64,000 nt of DNA, from contig NZ_FONA01000008.1 of assembly GCF_900112795.1 (NCBI RefSeq), positions 108,140-172,139 of the forward strand. Reading direction: 5' to 3'. Numbering within the stretch: position 1 is the stretch's first letter; each line of letters starts with the position of its first letter. The position numbers and the translations under genes are program-made. This DNA comes from Thermophagus xiamenensis (GTDB lineage: Bacteria > Bacteroidota > Bacteroidia > Bacteroidales > Marinilabiliaceae). Of this stretch, positions 29,751 through 40,366 are shown piece by piece. The notes under the pieces are model-generated. The model worked only from the letters and a program-made list of their open reading frames with translations. It did no database searches and was not told the origin of the DNA.

Positions 29751-30575
29751 TTACTTTTTCCTTCGTTCGAGAATGTATTTAGAAGAAGCTTTCTTGCGAT
29801 TCCTGGTTTTATAACCTTTAGCAAGAAGGCCTTTCCGTGATCTGGGGTGTCCCCCTGAAGCACGACCTTCACCACCACCCATTGGGTGATCTACAGGGTT
29901 CATCACTACACCACGTACTCGTGGACGACGTCCAAGCCACCGCGAACGTCCGGCTTTTCCTGAACGCTCCAATGCGTGATCAGAATTACCAACAGCTCCA
30001 ATAGTAGCTCGACAAGTGGTAAGGATCATTCGCGATTCTCCGGAAGGTAATTTCACAACGGCATATTTTCCTTCGCGAGCAGATACCTGTGCAAAGGTTC
30101 CTGCACTGCGTACCAATGCTCCCCCCTGACCGGGACGTAGTTCTATATTATGAACAATAGTACCCAAAGGAATATCTCCTAAAGGAAGAGCATTCCCAAT
30201 TTCTGGTGGCACACCGGGCCCTGATAAAACCTTTTGTCCTACCTGCAAACCATTAGGTGCAAGAATGTACCGTTTTTCACCATCTTCATAAACCAGCAAG
30301 GCGATTCTTGCACTCCGATTAGGATCATACTGAATAGAATCAACCACTGCCGGAACACCGTCTTTATCTCTCTTAAAATCGATTACTCGGTACTTCCTTT
30401 TGTGGCCACCACCAATATAACGCATGGTCATTTTTCCGGTGTTGTTACGACCTCCGGTTTTTTTAAGTGGCCTCAACAAGGACTTCTCTGGTACACTTGA
30501 GGTAATCGTATCAAATGCACCAATAATTTTGTGTCTCTGCCCTGGTGTAACGGGCTTTAGTTTTCTTACTGCCAT
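29751..30575 (-). CDS. rplB: 50S ribosomal protein L2
   Basis: Large rRNA-binding protein needed for peptidyl transferase activity. [15 protein letters not shown], the central [20 protein letters not shown] and the catalytic-region [20 protein letters not shown] with its conserved histidine are present. 274 residues. Confidence 0.98.
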   Translation of the reverse strand: MAVRKLKPVTPGQRHKIIGAFDTITSSVPEKSLLRPLKKTGGRNNTGKMTMRYIGGGHKRKYRVIDFKRDKDGVPAVVDSIQYDPNRSARIALLVYEDGEKRYILAPNGLQVGQKVLSGPGVPPEIGNALPLGDIPLGTIVHNIELRPGQGGALVRSAGTFAQVSAREGKYAVVKLPSGESRMILTTCRATIGAVGNSDHALERSGKAGRSRWLGRRPRVRGVVMNPVDHPMGGGEGRASGGHPRSRKGLLAKGYKTRNRKKASSKYILERRKK

Positions 30576-30580
30576 GTCAA

Positions 30581-30874
30581 TTAAATATTGCTAAAGAAAT
30601 CAATCTTATCTCCTTCGGCTAATGTTACAATTGCTTTTTTGAAAGAATTAGTACGCCCGCTGATGATACCGCTTTTGGTATACCGTACTTTGGCTTTACC
30701 TTGATAATTCATGGTATTAACGCGATTAACGGTAACTCCATACATCTCTTCAACGGCCTTCTTTATTTCAAGCTTATTGGCTCGCTTGTCAACAACAAAG
30801 CCATATCGGTTTAAGGTATCGCCCAGCATGGTCATTCTTTCTGTTACAATCGGCTTAATAATAATATTATTCAT
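30581..30874 (-). CDS. rplW: 50S ribosomal protein L23
   Basis: Docking site for trigger factor and SRP at the tunnel exit. [40 protein letters not shown] are typical. 97 residues; five bases before rplB. Confidence 0.97.
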   Translation of the reverse strand: MNNIIIKPIVTERMTMLGDTLNRYGFVVDKRANKLEIKKAVEEMYGVTVNRVNTMNYQGKAKVRYTKSGIISGRTNSFKKAIVTLAEGDKIDFFSNI

Positions 30875-30885
30875 AACTTAGTTTG

Positions 30886-31515
30886 TTAAGCGTTAAACAG
30901 TTGAACGATTTCTTCCACCGAACTTTCGGCTAAAACAAGCGATTGGGCGTTCATAATATTATAAGTATTCAAACTGGCTAGATTTGCCACCTGACATTTG
31001 GGAATATTCCTGGCTGAAAGAATTACATTTTGATCTACATTCTTAAAGACAAAAAATGTTTTCTTTCCATCTAGCTTCAGATTTTTCTGAATATTCACAA
31101 ATTCTTTGGTTTTGGGTGCCTCCATTGTAAAGTCTTCAACAACAACAATAGCGTTGTTCTTAGCTTTGTAAGCCAAAGCCGACTTACGCGCCAATTGCTT
31201 TAATTTTTTATTTAATTTAAAGCGATAACTTCTCGGGCGCGGACCAAACACACGACCACCCCCTCTAAACAAGGGCGATTTAATACTACCGGCACGAGCA
31301 GTACCAGTACCTTTTTGTCTTTTAATCTTTTTTGTACTACCGGCAACTTCAGAACGCTCTTTTGCCTTATGGGTACCCTGACGGTTATTGGCCAAAAATT
31401 GTTTCACATCAAGATAGATGGCATGATCATTGGGCTCAATACCGAAAACAGAGTCGGGCAATTGAACTTTCCTGCCGGTTTCCTGTCCTTGGATATTAAC
31501 TACGTTCAGTTCCAT
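30886..31515 (-). CDS. rplD: 50S ribosomal protein L4
   Basis: Tunnel-constriction protein and, in E. coli, S10-operon autoregulator. [30 protein letters not shown] is the extended loop; [23 protein letters not shown] follows. 209 residues. Its ATG overlaps the rplC stop by one base. Confidence 0.98.
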   Translation of the reverse strand: MELNVVNIQGQETGRKVQLPDSVFGIEPNDHAIYLDVKQFLANNRQGTHKAKERSEVAGSTKKIKRQKGTGTARAGSIKSPLFRGGGRVFGPRPRSYRFKLNKKLKQLARKSALAYKAKNNAIVVVEDFTMEAPKTKEFVNIQKNLKLDGKKTFFVFKNVDQNVILSARNIPKCQVANLASLNTYNIMNAQSLVLAESSVEEIVQLFNA

Positions 31516-32132
31516 TACTTTTCGATAATTAAATATGAACCCTTAGGTCCCGGAACAGACCCTTTAACCATCAAAAGGTTATTTTCGGGAATAACTTTAA
31601 CAACTCTCAGGTTTTCAATTTTAACGCGCTTACCGCCTGTACGGCCGGCCATTCTCATGCCTTTAAACACCCTTGATGGGAAAGAAGAACCTCCAAGCGA
31701 ACCGGGTGCTCTGAGACGGTTATGCTGACCATGTGTCTGATCGCCCACACCGCCAAAGCCGTGACGCTTAACAACCCCCTGAAAACCTTTACCTTTGGAA
31801 ATTCCGGTAACATCAACAAAGATGTTTTCCTCAAAGAGGTCAACGGTTAATACATCCCCCAATTTCAGGTCTTGTTCAAAATCTCTCAATTCAACCAGCT
31901 TGGCCTTGGGAGAAACACCAGCCTTTTTAAAATGCCCTAACATTGGTTTGGTGGTGTTTTTCTCTTTTTTATCGTCAAAAGCCAATTGCACGGCTTCATA
32001 CCCATCAACCTCTTTGGTTTTAATTTGGGTGACGACGCAAGGACCAGCTTCGATAACAGTGCATGGAATATTTTTTCCATCGGCACTGAAAACGGAAGTC
32101 ATTCCGATTTTTTTTCCTATTAATCCTGGCAT
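31515..32132 (-). CDS. rplC: 50S ribosomal protein L3
   Basis: [32 protein letters not shown] and the loop [21 protein letters not shown] with its methylatable glutamine region. 205 residues, normal. 22 bases after rpsJ. Confidence 0.98.
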   Translation of the reverse strand: MPGLIGKKIGMTSVFSADGKNIPCTVIEAGPCVVTQIKTKEVDGYEAVQLAFDDKKEKNTTKPMLGHFKKAGVSPKAKLVELRDFEQDLKLGDVLTVDLFEENIFVDVTGISKGKGFQGVVKRHGFGGVGDQTHGQHNRLRAPGSLGGSSFPSRVFKGMRMAGRTGGKRVKIENLRVVKVIPENNLLMVKGSVPGPKGSYLIIEK

Positions 32133-32154
32133 TGCTTTATAATTAAAAATTAGA

Positions 32155-32460
32155 TCACACTTTAATTTCTACTTCCACCCCACTAGGCAGTTCAAGTTTC
32201 ATGAGGGCATCAATAGTTTTAGCCGTTGAGCTATAAATATCAATCAGCCGTTTATATGATGCCAGTTCAAATTGTTCGCGCGACTTTTTATTAACAAAAG
32301 TAGAGCGCAACACGGTAAAAATCCGTTTATGAGTAGGAAGCGGAATGGGACCACTAACGACAGCCCCTGTCGATTTCACAGTCTTCACGATCTTCTCGGC
32401 AGATTTATCTACCAAATTATGATCGTACGACTTCAGTTTGATTCTTATTTTTTGGTTCAT
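32155..32460 (-). CDS. rpsJ: 30S ribosomal protein S10
   Basis: First gene of the S10 set; also the NusE transcription antitermination factor. [50 protein letters not shown] are diagnostic. 101 residues. It follows fusA directly by 21 bases: the tuf gene found here in many phyla is absent. Confidence 0.98.
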   Translation of the reverse strand: MNQKIRIKLKSYDHNLVDKSAEKIVKTVKSTGAVVSGPIPLPTHKRIFTVLRSTFVNKKSREQFELASYKRLIDIYSSTAKTIDALMKLELPSGVEVEIKV

Positions 32461-32481
32461 AATCCTAGATGAGAACGGTTT

Positions 32482-34593
32482 CTATAATAATTCAACATTA
32501 CCTTTTGCCTCTTTCACCACTTCAATTGCAATATTTCTGGAAACTTCTTCATAATGGCTAAATTCCATAGAGGAAGTAGCTCTTCCTGAAGAAATAGTTC
32601 GCAACGAAGTTACATAACCAAACATTTCAGCCAAAGGAACCATAGCTTTAACCACCCTGGCACCCGCTTTCGATTCCATACCTCCTACTTGTCCACGACG
32701 TTTGTTGAAGTCAGAAATGATGTCACCCATATATTCTTCCGGGGTAACCACCTCTACCTTCATAATAGGCTCAAGTAAAACGGGTTTTGCCTTCTTGCAA
32801 GCGGCCTTAAACGCCTGACGAGCAGCTATTTCGAAAGACAGCTGATCAGAGTCTACCGGGTGGAAAGAACCATCAAGCAATTCTACTTTCAGGCTATCAA
32901 CATTAAATCCGGCAAGCACCCCATTTTTCATGGCTTCTTTGAAACCTTTTTCTACAGATGGGATGAATTCTTTAGGGATATTACCGCCTTTAACCAAGTC
33001 GATAAACTGAAGGCCGGTTTGTCCTTCGTCAACAGGACCAACCCGAACGATAACATCGGCATATTTACCACGACCACCGGTTTGTTTCTTAAATACTTCT
33101 CTATGCTCAACCGTCTGAGTAATTGCCTCTTTATAGTTAACTTGTGGACGTCCCTGATTACATTCTACTTTAAACTCACGACGCAAACGGTCAATAATAA
33201 TTTCCAGATGCAACTCACCCATTCCACTAATAACGGTTTGCCCGCTATCTTCATCGGTTTTAACCTGGAAAGTGGGGTCCTCTTCTGAAAGTTTGGACAA
33301 GGCATTACCCAGTTTATCCAAATCTTTCTGGCTCTTGGGTTCAACGGCAACACTGATAACCGGATCGGGGAAATCCATTGATTCTAACACAATAGGATGC
33401 TTTTCTTCGCACAATGTGTCTCCGGTACGTATATCTTTAAACCCGACACAAGCGCCGATATCACCAGCTGAGATAACCTCCCTTGGCAGCTGCTTATTGG
33501 ATTTCATCTGATAAAGACGGGCAATACGTTCCTTTTTCTCGGTCCGTGAATTCCACACATACGATCCTGAATTAATTTTACCCGAGTAAACCCTAATAAA
33601 AGCGAGTCGACCCACAAAAGGATCGGTAGCAATTTTAAACGCAAGAGCTGTAAAAGGTGCATTTTCATCATGCGGGCGGCTTTCGGTGTTACCGGTTTTA
33701 GGATTAGTACCTTCAATTTCGGCCACATCAACGGGCGAAGGCAGGAAACCCACAATAGCATCGAGTAACCTCTGAATTCCTTTATTTTTAAAAGCAGAAC
33801 CACATAACATGGGCACAACTTTCAGATCGATGGTGGCCTTTCTCAGAACATCAATAATTTGTTCTTTGGTAATGGAATCGGGATCTTCGAAATACTTTTC
33901 CATCAATTCATCATCATACTCGGCCACAGCTTCGATAAGCTTACCACGCCATTCGGCCACTTCATCGGCCATATCGGCAGGCACATCCTCCAATTTATAA
34001 TTGGTACCCAGCATGTCATCATCGTACCAAACAACGGCCTTATTTTCAATTAGGTCAACAACCCCTCTAAAACTATCTTCTGCACCAATAGGCACTTGAA
34101 TAGGAACGGGATTAGCTCCTAATACTTCTTTCACTTGACGTACCACCTCAAAAAAGTTGGCACCTGAACGGTCCATCTTATTAACAAACCCCAGACGGGG
34201 TACGCCATACTTATTGGCCTGACGCCATACCGTTTCGGACTGAGGTTCTACACCTCCAACAGCACAAAATACAGCAACAGCACCATCCAAAACCCTGAGC
34301 GAACGTTCTACTTCAACAGTAAAGTCAACGTGGCCGGGGGTATCTATGATGTTGATTTTGTACTCTTGGTCATTGTATTTCCATTGCGTTGTAATGGCAG
34401 CGGAAGTAATGGTAATACCTCTCTCTTGCTCCTGCTCCATCCAATCCATCGTAGCGGAACCATCGTGCGTTTCCCCTATTTTATGGGTCATACCGGTATA
34501 AAACAAAATGCGCTCGGTAGTGGTAGTTTTGCCGGCATCGATATGCGCCATGATTCCGATATTTCTCGTGTATTTTAAGTTAGCCTTTGCCAT
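32482..34593 (-). CDS. fusA: Elongation factor G
   Basis: Canonical translocase GTPase of 703 residues. G1 [16 protein letters not shown]2 [11 protein letters not shown]3 DTPGHVDF with catalytic H88, and G4 NKMD are all intact, followed by domains II-V (closing [19 protein letters not shown]). It lies between rpsG and rpsJ. A second, diverged EF-G paralogue lies at 49415-51574, which lacks H88. Confidence 0.98.
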   Translation of the reverse strand: MAKANLKYTRNIGIMAHIDAGKTTTTERILFYTGMTHKIGETHDGSATMDWMEQEQERGITITSAAITTQWKYNDQEYKINIIDTPGHVDFTVEVERSLRVLDGAVAVFCAVGGVEPQSETVWRQANKYGVPRLGFVNKMDRSGANFFEVVRQVKEVLGANPVPIQVPIGAEDSFRGVVDLIENKAVVWYDDDMLGTNYKLEDVPADMADEVAEWRGKLIEAVAEYDDELMEKYFEDPDSITKEQIIDVLRKATIDLKVVPMLCGSAFKNKGIQRLLDAIVGFLPSPVDVAEIEGTNPKTGNTESRPHDENAPFTALAFKIATDPFVGRLAFIRVYSGKINSGSYVWNSRTEKKERIARLYQMKSNKQLPREVISAGDIGACVGFKDIRTGDTLCEEKHPIVLESMDFPDPVISVAVEPKSQKDLDKLGNALSKLSEEDPTFQVKTDEDSGQTVISGMGELHLEIIIDRLRREFKVECNQGRPQVNYKEAITQTVEHREVFKKQTGGRGKYADVIVRVGPVDEGQTGLQFIDLVKGGNIPKEFIPSVEKGFKEAMKNGVLAGFNVDSLKVELLDGSFHPVDSDQLSFEIAARQAFKAACKKAKPVLLEPIMKVEVVTPEEYMGDIISDFNKRRGQVGGMESKAGARVVKAMVPLAEMFGYVTSLRTISSGRATSSMEFSHYEEVSRNIAIEVVKEAKGNVELL

Positions 34594-34633
34594 AATAATC
34601 CTCTAAGCTATCCTCTTTATATAATGATTAAGT

Positions 34634-35110
34634 TTAAATTCTAAAATGAGCAAATGCACGGTTAGCTTCAGCCATTTTGTGCATATCTTCTTTCCTTTTG
34701 AAAGCGCCACCCTCTTGGTTGTATGCCGCAACAATTTCAGCAGCCAGTTTCTCTGCCATAGATTTGCCGCTACGTTTACGGGCAAATGTTATCAAATTCT
34801 TCATACTTACCGAAACCTTACGCTCGGGACGAATTTCGGTTGGAACCTGGAATGTAGCCCCACCAACGCGTCGACTTTTTACCTCGACTGAAGGTGTAAC
34901 ATTTTCCAAAGCTTTCTTAAACATCTCTAGAGAAGATAGTCCCTCCTTTTCAGCCTTCTCTGCAATCATATCCATCGCACCGTAAAAAATATTGAAAGCG
35001 ACAGATTTTTTTCCATTCAGCATCAAATTATTAACGAATTGAGTCACCAATGTATCATGATACTTGGGATCGGGAAGAATGACTCTCTTTTTTGGTTTGC
35101 TTTTTCTCAT
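34634..35110 (-). CDS. rpsG: 30S ribosomal protein S7
   Basis: Head-nucleating protein and autoregulator of the str operon in E. coli. [46 protein letters not shown] and [14 protein letters not shown] are diagnostic. 158 residues. The 122-base spacer to rpsL holds a GACCC/GGGTC hairpin that might be a regulatory site. Confidence 0.98.
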   Translation of the reverse strand: MRKSKPKKRVILPDPKYHDTLVTQFVNNLMLNGKKSVAFNIFYGAMDMIAEKAEKEGLSSLEMFKKALENVTPSVEVKSRRVGGATFQVPTEIRPERKVSVSMKNLITFARKRSGKSMAEKLAAEIVAAYNQEGGAFKRKEDMHKMAEANRAFAHFRI

Positions 35111-35162
35111 TTCTAACTTTTTGTTTATTAGCTTTTTTATTGGCTGTATTCAAGTCTTCAAC

Positions 35163-35178
35163 GACCCGTCGGGGGGTC
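35163..35178. promoter_or_regulatory. Small hairpin in the rpsL-rpsG spacer
   Basis: GACCC, 6-base loop, GGGTC. In E. coli the S12-S7 intercistronic region binds S7 for translational feedback; the position is analogous here, but structural similarity cannot be judged by eye. Confidence 0.3.
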
Positions 35179-35232
35179 ATTTACTCAACCACTGTTTACA
35201 AACCAATAAACAAAACCATCATGAAACTTAAA

Positions 35233-35607
35233 TTACTTTTTAGGACGTTTTGTACCGTATTTAGAACGACGCTGTGTACGACCTTCCACACCGGAAGTAT
35301 CGAGAGCACCACGAACAAGGTGATACCTTACACCGGGCAAATCTTTAACCCTGCCACCACGAACTAACACAATAGAGTGTTCCTGTAAGTTGTGACCTTC
35401 ACCCGGGATATAAGCATTCACTTCTTTTCCGTTCGTCAACCTTACCCGTGCAACTTTACGCATTGCTGAGTTCGGTTTCTTGGGAGTTGTGGTGTAAACC
35501 CGTACACATACCCCTCTACGTTGCGGACAACCATTCAAGGCAGGTGATTTACTTTTTTCAACCTGTTTCTTCCGTCCTTTCCTTACTAACTGTTGAATTG
35601 TTGGCAT
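35233..35607 (-). CDS. rpsL: 30S ribosomal protein S12
   Basis: Decoding-centre protein and first gene of the array. [37 protein letters not shown] and [20 protein letters not shown]. The lysines altered in streptomycin-resistant mutants (K43 and K87 here) are wild type; D88, the RimO methylthiolation site, is present. 124 residues. The mRNA start should be at the TAnnTTTG boxes just upstream. Confidence 0.98.
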   Translation of the reverse strand: MPTIQQLVRKGRKKQVEKSKSPALNGCPQRRGVCVRVYTTTPKKPNSAMRKVARVRLTNGKEVNAYIPGEGHNLQEHSIVLVRGGRVKDLPGVRYHLVRGALDTSGVEGRTQRRSKYGTKRPKK

Positions 35608-35653
35608 ATAGTCATTTATTTTTAAACTTAATATTCTCTGTTAAAACGGGTTG

Positions 35654-35661
35654 CAAAGGTA
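35654..35661 (-). promoter_or_regulatory. -7 promoter box for rpsL (proximal)
   Basis: Minus strand TACCTTTG, a perfect TAnnTTTG Bacteroidota -7 element, about 47 bases upstream of the rpsL ATG. No good TTG -33 element at 19-21 bases, so strength is uncertain. Confidence 0.6.
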
Positions 35662-35726
35662 GCTTTTTTCTGCAAAAACTGTATTGATTTTCAATATTTT
35701 TCACTCCTTGGCACAAAAAAGCGGTG

Positions 35727-35734
35727 CAAAAGTA
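35727..35734 (-). promoter_or_regulatory. -7 promoter box for rpsL (distal)
   Basis: Minus strand TACTTTTG followed by CACCGC, a second TAnnTTTG box 73 bases further upstream. Two boxes in tandem fit the need for strong, regulated ribosomal transcription. The rest of the 35608-36176 gap shows only AT-rich DNA and the fabD promoter. Confidence 0.5.
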
Positions 35735-36131
35735 CTAATTTTCAAATGAAAAATCATAACATTATACGATTTTTTTAGTGTAAAGAATTGGTTAAAAATG
35801 GTTTTTATCTTTTTGTGCAACCGACAAATTGGCTCCTCATTTTTCAATCTGCCGCACCTCCCTTAAAGTTTTTTGTTTTTTTAACACTTGCAAAACATCA
35901 ACTTTTATTGTTTTTGACAGCACTTAATTTTTTGAACAAAAGCAGCAATTGGGCATAAAATTGAACCATTAATGCCCCGGCAACAAAATTGGAATAGGAC
36001 AGTAATGAGCAAAGCTCTCAACCACTTAAGAAATGTAATGCTCAACCTAATAAATTTTAAAAAATTGGCTGAAGAACATCTCATTTACACCGCCCAAAGA
36101 ATCATCTAAGAAAAAAGAATAAAACATATTG

Positions 36132-36139
36132 TATATTTG
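36132..36139 (+). promoter_or_regulatory. -7 promoter box for fabD
   Basis: TATATTTG followed by CACCGCC, a TAnnTTTG element 38 bases before the fabD ATG. Confidence 0.6.
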
Positions 36140-36176
36140 CACCGCCAAGAATAAAATTTTTTAAAACCAAAAAGAA

Positions 36177-37064
36177 ATGAAAGCATACGTATTTCCCGGC
36201 CAGGGTGCTCAATATGTTGGAATGGGGCAGGATCTCTATGAAAATCATCCCTTAGCCAAAGAACTATTCGAAAAAGCCAATGAAATATTGGGCTTTCGAA
36301 TTACCGACCTTATGTTTGAAGGCACGGACGAAGATTTAAAGCAGACCAAAGTCACTCAACCGGCAATATTTTTGCATTCTGTCATTCTAGCCAAAACCAT
36401 AGAACAATCATTTAGTCCGGAGATGGTTGCGGGACATTCGTTAGGTGAATTTTCTGCTCTGGTAGCGGCCGGGGCACTCTCTTTTGAAGACGGATTAAAA
36501 CTGGTATCCCAAAGGGCTATGGCCATGCAAAAAGCTTGTGAAATGCAACCCTCAACCATGGCGGCAATTGTCGGATTAGAGGACTCCGTTGTTGAAGAGG
36601 TCTGCCAATCTATCGATGAAATCGTTGTGCCAGCCAACTATAATTGCCCGGGACAATTGGTAATTTCAGGAACATTCGAAGGTATCGACAAAGCTTGTGA
36701 AATATTAACCGAAAAAGGTGCCAAAAGAGCACTAAAACTTTCGGTAGGTGGTGCATTTCATTCACCATTGATGGAGCCTGCTCGTGCCGAATTAGCCGAA
36801 TCAATTAATAATACTGCATTCAATACTCCCGTTTGTCCGGTATATCAAAATGTGGATGCCAAACCTTATACTGATCCCGAAAAAATTAAAGCTAATCTAA
36901 TCTCACAATTAACAGCGCCGGTAAAATGGACACAAACCATTCACAATATGCTGGCCGATGGTGCCGACCATTTTACTGAAATTGGTCCGGGAAAAGTGTT
37001 GCAAGGGTTAATCAAAAAAATTGACCGAAAAGTTACCACTGAAGGAATTAACAAGTTGCAATAA
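36177..37064 (+). CDS. fabD: Malonyl-CoA:ACP transacylase
   Basis: Loads malonyl groups onto acyl carrier protein for fatty acid synthesis. FPGQGAQYVGMG opens the fold; the nucleophile is S88 in AGHSLGEFSALVA and the partner histidine is H195 in GGAFHSPLMEPA; the oxyanion glutamine is in the GQGAQ loop. 295 residues, normal. It has its own -7 box upstream and a hairpin terminator downstream, so it is monocistronic rather than part of a fab operon. Confidence 0.96.
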   Translation: MKAYVFPGQGAQYVGMGQDLYENHPLAKELFEKANEILGFRITDLMFEGTDEDLKQTKVTQPAIFLHSVILAKTIEQSFSPEMVAGHSLGEFSALVAAGALSFEDGLKLVSQRAMAMQKACEMQPSTMAAIVGLEDSVVEEVCQSIDEIVVPANYNCPGQLVISGTFEGIDKACEILTEKGAKRALKLSVGGAFHSPLMEPARAELAESINNTAFNTPVCPVYQNVDAKPYTDPEKIKANLISQLTAPVKWTQTIHNMLADGADHFTEIGPGKVLQGLIKKIDRKVTTEGINKLQ

Positions 37065-37074
37065 AACAAACCAG

Positions 37075-37125
37075 AGAGAGGTGTCTAATGTTCCAATATA
37101 ACCCAATTAGCCTCCTCTCTTTGTT
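37075..37125 (+). terminator. Terminator after fabD
   Basis: AGAGAGG(T)G(T)CTAA pairs with TTAG(C)C(T)CCTCTCT around an 18-base loop, followed by TTGTTTT. It starts 11 bases past the fabD stop. Nothing else stands in the remaining gap up to 37296. Confidence 0.7.
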
Positions 37126-37296
37126 TTATATCAATCTATTTTGTTTTTAATGGTTCGTCAACAGTCACTGGGGAAATCAACACGAATACGGTTCATTAAT
37201 TACTAAAAGCTCCTTTTGCCTGTACACTTCCACATCAGTTTTTTCCACCTCTACATATTGGTATGCCCAACTCTCCTGATCATGCTCGATTCAGGA

Positions 37297-40200
37297 TTAC
37301 TCCATCGTTCTATCCGGGGAATCATTCCACATGACCAGCGCTTTTTGTTGCTTGCCATCCATCAAAATGGTTAACGGGGTATTAAAACGTACATGAGTAA
37401 AAAAACCGGTATCCTGGATTACTTGTTGTTTTTTTAGAAAATCAAGGTTTACAAATTCATTTTTGTTTTGTTGCTGAATAGAAAAGTACCCAATGTTCAT
37501 TGAGGTAACATTATGGAAGAAATGAGATCCCAACGAAGCATCCAAAGGAAAATCGGGTAGTCCCATCTCCACAATAACACGAGCTTTCGATATTTGTGAC
37601 CAAAAAACCGGAATGCCGGTAGAGGGGTCACGCGTACCCCAACGGCCAGGACCAATCAAAACATATTCCCGTCCCTCCTGCTCCATCGTTTCATTTATAT
37701 GCGCAATTTCCTGAGCCATTTGTCGTGTTTTAGTCCGGTCAAATTTTTCAACATTCATAAATACCACATCACAGATGTGATCGTAACGTCCATTACCCAT
37801 CCCTTTTTCGGATTGAATAAAAACGCGCTCCCGAACCACATCGGAAAAATCCACATCCATATGTTTTTCCAGACGAATGAGCGGTTTTATTTGCAACAAC
37901 CAGAGAGTGGGATTCCCACGATCGCCCGGATCCAGATCTAAGGCAAATTCAATTTCGACAGGTGCACCCATAGCTTCCCGGAAATAACGCAATAAAACAT
38001 CTAAAGTACGGGCCAATGGCACCATATCATATTTTAAAATATCGGCAAAATTCACCACCCTGGGACCAGGGATAGAAAAATCATTAACCAAACGATCATT
38101 ATTAGGATCGTAAACACTGGCACAATGTTTCAGATTACCGTCTTCCTCGGCCTCTCTAATATCTAATTTACTGATAAAAGCCTCTTCGCCTTCTTTCAAA
38201 AAGTCGACCTCCTCTTTTTCCATATCGACAGCATAAAAATACTGCTGTGAATCTTTAATCTGGTCGCCTAAAGAACTCAGTTCAAGTCGCGGATAACGCG
38301 GACAAAACCGCCAGGCCCTCTCTCCACCTACAACATATTTCCCTAATCCCACACCAATAACTGCAAAACCATCTTCGGGCTTCATATATGAGAAGGGATA
38401 ATAATTAAACGATTGAGCAACCCCACTGATATGAGGATAGTAACGATTATGAGCTTTTTGGCCTACCAATTTTTGAATAATAACGGCCATTTTTTCCTCA
38501 TCTATTTTGTAATGTACCGCTTCGAAATAAGCTCTGGCAGTAGGACTAAAAATAGAGGCATAAACTAATTTTATTGCAGAAGCCAACTGAGCATACCGCA
38601 CTTCAGGATTTGGATGATTATTGGGAAGCACGAAGGTAGAGAAGACTCCGGCAAAAGGTTGTAAAAGACTGTCTTCGAACAGGCCGGACGATCTCACAGC
38701 CAACGGTGCATCCATATACTCAATATACTGCCGCAATTTGCGTTCAACCTCATCACTCAAGTCGGCAGCTAAAAACTGTTGCTTAATAGATTCAAAGTTT
38801 TTCTCTTCGTAAACCGTTTCAAACAAATGATTTTTCTCCAGAAACACCGAAAACTCACCTGCACCAATAATGGTAGTGGGTGGTATTTTAATATTTAAAT
38901 CAGGGACTATTGACAGAAAATCAATGTTTTCAATAAAATTACTAAGAAAAGCCAACCCTCTTCCTTTTCCTCCAAACGAACCATCTCCAATGCGCATTAC
39001 AAACTTATCTTCTTTAACCAGTGCAGGATCGAAAGGAACAACGCGGCCTCTCATACGCTCTAACCGAGCCTCTTCAAAAATATCCAAAATCTTCTGTCGT
39101 AATTTTGTAGTACTGTCAAAATCCTCGATCCTGTAAGGTCTTAATCGCTTGGCAATAGAAATTTCACCGCGAGCCATCAACCAGGTAGAAATACCGTTTC
39201 GGCGGGCATGATAAAGTAACGATTCAGAAGGTATTTCTCTCAAACACTTTATAAATTCTTTTAGATTCCGGGCAGTAGCCAAAGTAACCCCTCTGGAATT
39301 GGTAAAAACAAAATTTCCGAATCCCAATTTCTGATGGATAAAATTATAAAGGTCCATGCTGAGGGTGTCAGAATTTTTATCGATAAAATCGGCCTCAACC
39401 ACCTCAGCTTTTCGAGCATTTTCCGGATCAGATGACTGCAGAAGGGTAGGAATGTTAATTTTACTTTTTACATATTTAATCAGGTCAACCCCGGCATTCT
39501 CATCGGGTTCTCCCTTGCGCATATACTTAACATCGGAAATAACACAGATTAAATTATCAAGATACTGATCAACAATTTCGACGGCTTCTTCATAAGTACT
39601 TACCAATAACACCTTGGGGCGAACCCTCATCTTAAGAATTTTATGAGTCTGGTCCGAGCTTTCTTCTGCCAAAATATTCTGGGTTTGAATCATAATGATA
39701 GAATACAACATTGGCAGATAACGCGAATAATAGCGTTGAGAGTCCTCTACCAGTAAAATAATTCTCACATCTCCGACCTTTACATCATTTGCGGCATTAA
39801 CCTTATCTTCCACATATTTAATCATGGCCAGGAAAACACGGGAATCGCCATTCCAAACAAAAACTTTATCAATATTACCCTCCAACGCTGATGTGTGGTC
39901 AAAATATTTAAGGTCTTCATTATTATTTACCATTAAAAGAACCGGAAGCGAGGGGCAAATTCGACGAATTTCCCGGCTTAAGGTTAGCGGCATGGTTTTA
40001 TCCAACCCGACCATTAAGATCACCATATCGAACTTTCGTTCGTTTATTAACTGCAACGCTTCGTCGTAAGTGGCAACACTGGTAATCCGGGGGGCCGAAA
40101 ACAGATTGAGCTGCAAATATTCGCCAAAAATCTTATCAAAGAAACGTCCTTCCCTTACAATGGAATAAGAATCATAATAAGTAGCTACCAAAAGTACCTC

Positions 40201-40299
40201 TGTCACTTTAAAGGACATCAGTTCCTGAAAAATATCCTGATCGGTCTTTTTTCGTTTATAGATTTTGGATAGCTCAACATATTGATTATCATTAATCAT
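37297..40299 (-). CDS. Receiver-like/PPDK_N fusion protein (PEP/pyruvate-binding domain), unknown role
   Basis: A 1000-residue protein. Residues about 33-165 are a receiver-like domain lacking acidic pair and phospho-acceptor (M96 at the slot). Residues about 177-325 are a second receiver with E185/D186, D256 (CVISDVKY), S290 and K308, split by an insertion near 200-228. Residues about 432-830 are an ATP-grasp domain of the PPDK/PEP-synthase N-terminal type: GDGSFGGKGRGLAFL, DAPLAVRSSGLFEDS, VEIEFALD and LWLLQIKPL. The swivelling phosphohistidine domain and PEP-binding barrel of true PEP synthase are absent; instead the C-terminus has a conserved-looking GPGRWGTRDPSTGIPVFW and GSHFFHN region. 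So PEP synthesis is unlikely. Similar proteins exist in Bacteroidota but I know of no assigned reaction. Confidence 0.88.
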   Translation of the reverse strand: MINDNQYVELSKIYKRKKTDQDIFQELMSFKVTEVLLVATYYDSYSIVREGRFFDKIFGEYLQLNLFSAPRITSVATYDEALQLINERKFDMVILMVGLDKTMPLTLSREIRRICPSLPVLLMVNNNEDLKYFDHTSALEGNIDKVFVWNGDSRVFLAMIKYVEDKVNAANDVKVGDVRIILLVEDSQRYYSRYLPMLYSIIMIQTQNILAEESSDQTHKILKMRVRPKVLLVSTYEEAVEIVDQYLDNLICVISDVKYMRKGEPDENAGVDLIKYVKSKINIPTLLQSSDPENARKAEVVEADFIDKNSDTLSMDLYNFIHQKLGFGNFVFTNSRGVTLATARNLKEFIKCLREIPSESLLYHARRNGISTWLMARGEISIAKRLRPYRIEDFDSTTKLRQKILDIFEEARLERMRGRVVPFDPALVKEDKFVMRIGDGSFGGKGRGLAFLSNFIENIDFLSIVPDLNIKIPPTTIIGAGEFSVFLEKNHLFETVYEEKNFESIKQQFLAADLSDEVERKLRQYIEYMDAPLAVRSSGLFEDSLLQPFAGVFSTFVLPNNHPNPEVRYAQLASAIKLVYASIFSPTARAYFEAVHYKIDEEKMAVIIQKLVGQKAHNRYYPHISGVAQSFNYYPFSYMKPEDGFAVIGVGLGKYVVGGERAWRFCPRYPRLELSSLGDQIKDSQQYFYAVDMEKEEVDFLKEGEEAFISKLDIREAEEDGNLKHCASVYDPNNDRLVNDFSIPGPRVVNFADILKYDMVPLARTLDVLLRYFREAMGAPVEIEFALDLDPGDRGNPTLWLLQIKPLIRLEKHMDVDFSDVVRERVFIQSEKGMGNGRYDHICDVVFMNVEKFDRTKTRQMAQEIAHINETMEQEGREYVLIGPGRWGTRDPSTGIPVFWSQISKARVIVEMGLPDFPLDASLGSHFFHNVTSMNIGYFSIQQQNKNEFVNLDFLKKQQVIQDTGFFTHVRFNTPLTILMDGKQQKALVMWNDSPDRTME

Positions 40300-40366
40300 A
40301 AGCTAAACAAGAATTAAGAAAACCAAAACAAGGTATGAGATTTTAGCGAAAAAACAAAAGTTTAGA

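Noticed and set aside
35707..35723. TTGGCACAAAAAAGCGG as a second sigma-54 promoter
   Set aside because: The GG-to-GC spacing is one base short and the nearest gene on that strand is 450 bases away with its own TAnnTTTG box.
37297..40299. Calling this gene phosphoenolpyruvate synthase (ppsA)
   Set aside because: The phosphohistidine and PEP-binding domains are not present; only the N-terminal ATP-grasp type domain is.
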